A stretch of DNA of 64,000 nucleotides from Mesaphorura yosii (lineage: Eukaryota > Arthropoda > Collembola > Poduromorpha > Tullbergiidae). The translations under genes and the position numbers were made by a program. Under the pieces are notes generated by a model. That model did no database searches. It had not been told where the DNA came from and saw nothing but the letters and a program-made list of their open reading frames with translations. The stretch is from contig WIXG01000158.1 in assembly GCA_009869945.1 (NCBI GenBank), positions 1 to 64,000 on the forward strand. Direction: 5' to 3'. This document shows positions 61,235 through 64,000 of this stretch, piece after piece. The first letter of the stretch is position 1, and each line of letters opens with the position of its first letter.

Positions 61235-64000
61235 GAAGAACGCCGGACGCTGAATTCGGCGTCGGCGTCAACGACCGCTGACTCCGAACCCCAAACGGCT
61301 GTTCGGGAGCACGGAGGTGAGAAGAATCTGAAAAGCGTACAGCGACAACTTTAGACGTTAAACCTCACCGTAGGGCGTAGGAGTAGGACAACGTTTTTGG
61401 TCTGGATTTCATTCATCCCTCCAGGCAAGGCGCTACGATATGCTACTTACTTTACTGTTCTGAGAAGTGGAGAAAGCACGGCACAATGAAAGCGCAAGAG
61501 TACGTCTACGTTTTGTCTTGTCTGCTTACTCCTCCTCGTGAGTGCGAGTGGTGCCAGGCTCCGGTTCCAGTCCCAAAGTGTAGCGGCAGCGGTGGGATTA
61601 TAGAAAACAGAGCTTGCTGGCTGGTTTCTGCCTGAGTCGCAGCAGTCAGAGTCCGCCTGAGATGCGATTGTATTATTTACACAAAATCAGACCATATGGC
61701 AGGCTCGATCTTGGAAAACGAACCTCGCTTCACCTACATGCGAATGCGAATGGTGGGTGCAACGCTGCTGCTGCCGTCGTCATTCGTCACCGTCACCGTC
61801 ACTGATTAACTGCCGGACAGGCCTACACCAATTCAATTCACTGCCTACACGAGCTGATGCCTGAACTTTGAACTTCTATGCCGCAATTTCAGGTCGTATG
61901 TTCAATTAATCCGGCTGCATTGTCGCTGGCGCGTTGCTGGAGTGCGATTTGGGGCTGGCAGAGAAAGCAGCAGCTGCTCCGGTGGTGGCGGTGGCTGCGG
62001 TCTTGTAAGATGTCATGGCTTTTTTGCATTTGGGAAAATGGTGGTTTGGTTGGATGGTTTTTCGTAACGTAGCTTTAGCTTTAATCTCGTGGTTAAGTTG
62101 TGCGTAGTTGATCACAAACACAATCTCAGTTAATCTTAAACTCTTGGACTGTGGACGTGGACGATGAATTTACTCAACCCTCAGCTTATCTTTGATTCGG
62201 ACTCAAAATGCACATCTGGACTGAAGAATCACACTAATCACAGGTCAAAGACGACCGTCTGCTAGTCAGGGGCATGAGTAAGGTTTGACTTTGCTATCAC
62301 AGTTAATCACAATCACTGATCACTGATCACATTTTCAGTTTCTTCAGGTAGTTGACGTCGGTCGTACAAGGATTCGGACTGCAAACAGGCTAATCACTTA
62401 TTCATGTATGCAAATGAGTTACTTATCATAAGTTTATGGTCCGCACTGATCTCGAACGGCTCTAGCCTGAAGTCACTGCAGTTACAGTTCGTTTCGCTCC
62501 ACGCTGCGATGCGATGCGCTACGATGATGAATGAATGAAAATACAAAAGCGACTGACGAAGCGGATGTTCAACAAGTGCAGTGCTGGAGAAAGTAGGCAG
62601 CCGCAGCAGCCGGGATGCTGGACAAGGATTCAGTGCGGTAGAACCACAAAACTGGAGAACTGCTGCTGGAGCCGTGCCGTGCGATAGCTGAGAGAAATTC
62701 CGTCGACTTTCTCTCCTTCACTTGAACTTTCTCCATGAAGAGCTTGTGGACTAAGAATTTATTCATTGCTCCAGCGCAGCGCTCTTATGCAGAGTCCAGC
62801 ATAGTAACACGGCACATTAATAAACTATCCATATGGATTCGTATTATTTTTATCTCCGTGCCCGTGCGGCTTTACCCGCACGCACGCCGGAAAAGTGCAT
62901 CTTCCTTCTTGACTTTTCTACCTTCCAAAATGATCGCATTTCACTTTTTCATGCATGCAATGCGGTTCAGAAATCCAGAAAATATTCGAAGTTACGTGCT
63001 GATGGCTAAAAATAGGTGCTTGCATATTTTTAGAATTAAATTCCCCTACCTGATTCTAATGAGTTCGAGTCATCTTTCCATTGCACTGCGTGGTGAGGTG
63101 TATTCGGAGTCTGAATGGAATTCTGAGAACCGGGAGAAAGTTTTGAATTCTCTGAATTCTGAATCGTGAATCCGAAAAAAAGTTACATACATTCGTCTTT
63201 CATGTGCCATTTCTTCACTTTGCAGATTAGATTTAGACACCTCGCCCTCATCCGGGGACGAGTTTGACGAAAAATTATGTCGCGACAAGAAAAATTGGGC
63301 CCTCCCACGCGTTCACCTTTTCGGAAGTGAAAGTCTTTGATCTCTTTCGCGACAGATCGCGACTTGCTGGAGTTAGTTGAAAATTTTGTTCAACGTGCGT
63401 CAATTTTTTGGAACTGCCGTCAATGGTCCAATGCTTTTTGGTTTTGCCGACACAAAATTAAATGGCTTCCTGTCCAGACGTCGCCGTCGTTCCTTGAATG
63501 AAAGGATCCGAACAGTACAATAATTTATTCTCAGAACTCAAACTTATGGAAGCAGTAGCAGTACCTGTGCACATGATTGTAATGTAGTGTAGCAATACAA
63601 TAAAGTAAAACTAAACTTTACACTCATGAGATAATTAATTAGCTATTAGCTATTACTAGCAATTATACAAGATATTTCAGCGTAGCGTTCGGCCATCGCC
63701 TTCGGCCTTCGACTACGACTTATACTTACGATTACGATTTAATCATGTGCGATCTTGAATCACACAACAATGTAAGGTAGGTATTTTAGGGTAAGACTTG
63801 TATTTGTAACAATTTGAAAGTAAAAGATCTTATTCTTAGTGCAATTAACCAATTTATGTACAGTACAAAGTCGTAGTCGTAGATCGTAAATTCAGTAGTA
63901 AATTGCTGTAATTGCTAGAATTTTGGGACAAAAATTTGCTACTCGCTACTCGCTTAGAAGCCGTGAACTTTTAGCTGGTCTGGCTTTGCGAGTCCAGTCT
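61235..64000. other. LARP4 upstream region, no gene recognised
   Basis: On the minus strand an acceptor (ACGCTTTTCAG, AG at 61327-61328) suggests a 5' UTR intron for LARP4. Beyond that I see AT-rich sequence with short repeats (ATCACTGATCACTGATCAC near 62307-62330) and no supported gene. The 62735-63169 frame lacks protein-like features. Confidence 0.45.

Noticed and set aside
62735..63169. 144-residue plus-strand frame near the right end
   Set aside because: Lacks any ordered domain or signal and lies in AT-rich repetitive sequence; not supported.

Overview
The window is nuclear DNA from an animal. Conserved metazoan genes are cut by many short GT-AG introns, mostly 50-140 bp, and carry AATAAA-type polyadenylation signals. 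The families present (an NFX1/shuttle craft protein, Twisted gastrulation, a DLK/wallenda kinase) and the intron sizes fit an arthropod, perhaps a crustacean or basal hexapod. This placement is an inference; no marker in the window fixes the species.

Layout from left to right: the 3' end of an unrecognised gene (+, 2-518); a small secreted peptide gene with a TATA box (+, 1373-1703); a cysteine-rich reading frame broken by one stop (-, about 1819-2090); NFX1 (-, 2968-6965, 13 coding exons, 1017 aa); a secreted Ala/Pro/Val-rich protein (+, 8010-8930); Twisted gastrulation (-, 10324-11902); about 8 kb without a recognisable gene; paraplegin/SPG7 (-, 20078-23417, 856 aa); an ANKRD11/ANKRD12-type C-terminal-domain protein (+, 24618-28989, 1381 aa); HIRA (+, 29818-33299, 1132 aa); FBXO22 (+, 34006-35677, 483 aa); a DLK/MAP3K12-13 kinase with two alternative first coding exons (-, 36904-42864); about 10 kb without a recognisable gene; LARP4 (-, 52762-61234, 1474 aa); and a final gene-poor 2.8 kb.

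The exon models of the eight large genes were built by hand from splice sites. Each keeps phase across every junction, and each summed coding length is a multiple of three. The genes do not form an operon or a pathway cluster. NFX1/secreted protein and SPG7/ANKRD-like are divergent pairs about 1.0-1.2 kb apart that may share promoter regions. ANKRD-like, HIRA and FBXO22 are tandem on the plus strand, and FBXO22 and DLK converge. NFX1 carries a PAM2-like motif and the LARP4 family is known to bind poly(A)-binding protein, so two genes here may act in mRNA stability; this is a family-level link, not evidence of joint regulation.

I found no mobile element, CRISPR array, tRNA or rRNA, and no convincing new biological system. 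The points most worth checking are the alternative DLK amino termini, the ANKRD11/12-like protein without ankyrin repeats, the unusual Twisted gastrulation ends, the disrupted cysteine-rich frame, and the histidine-rich first exon of LARP4.
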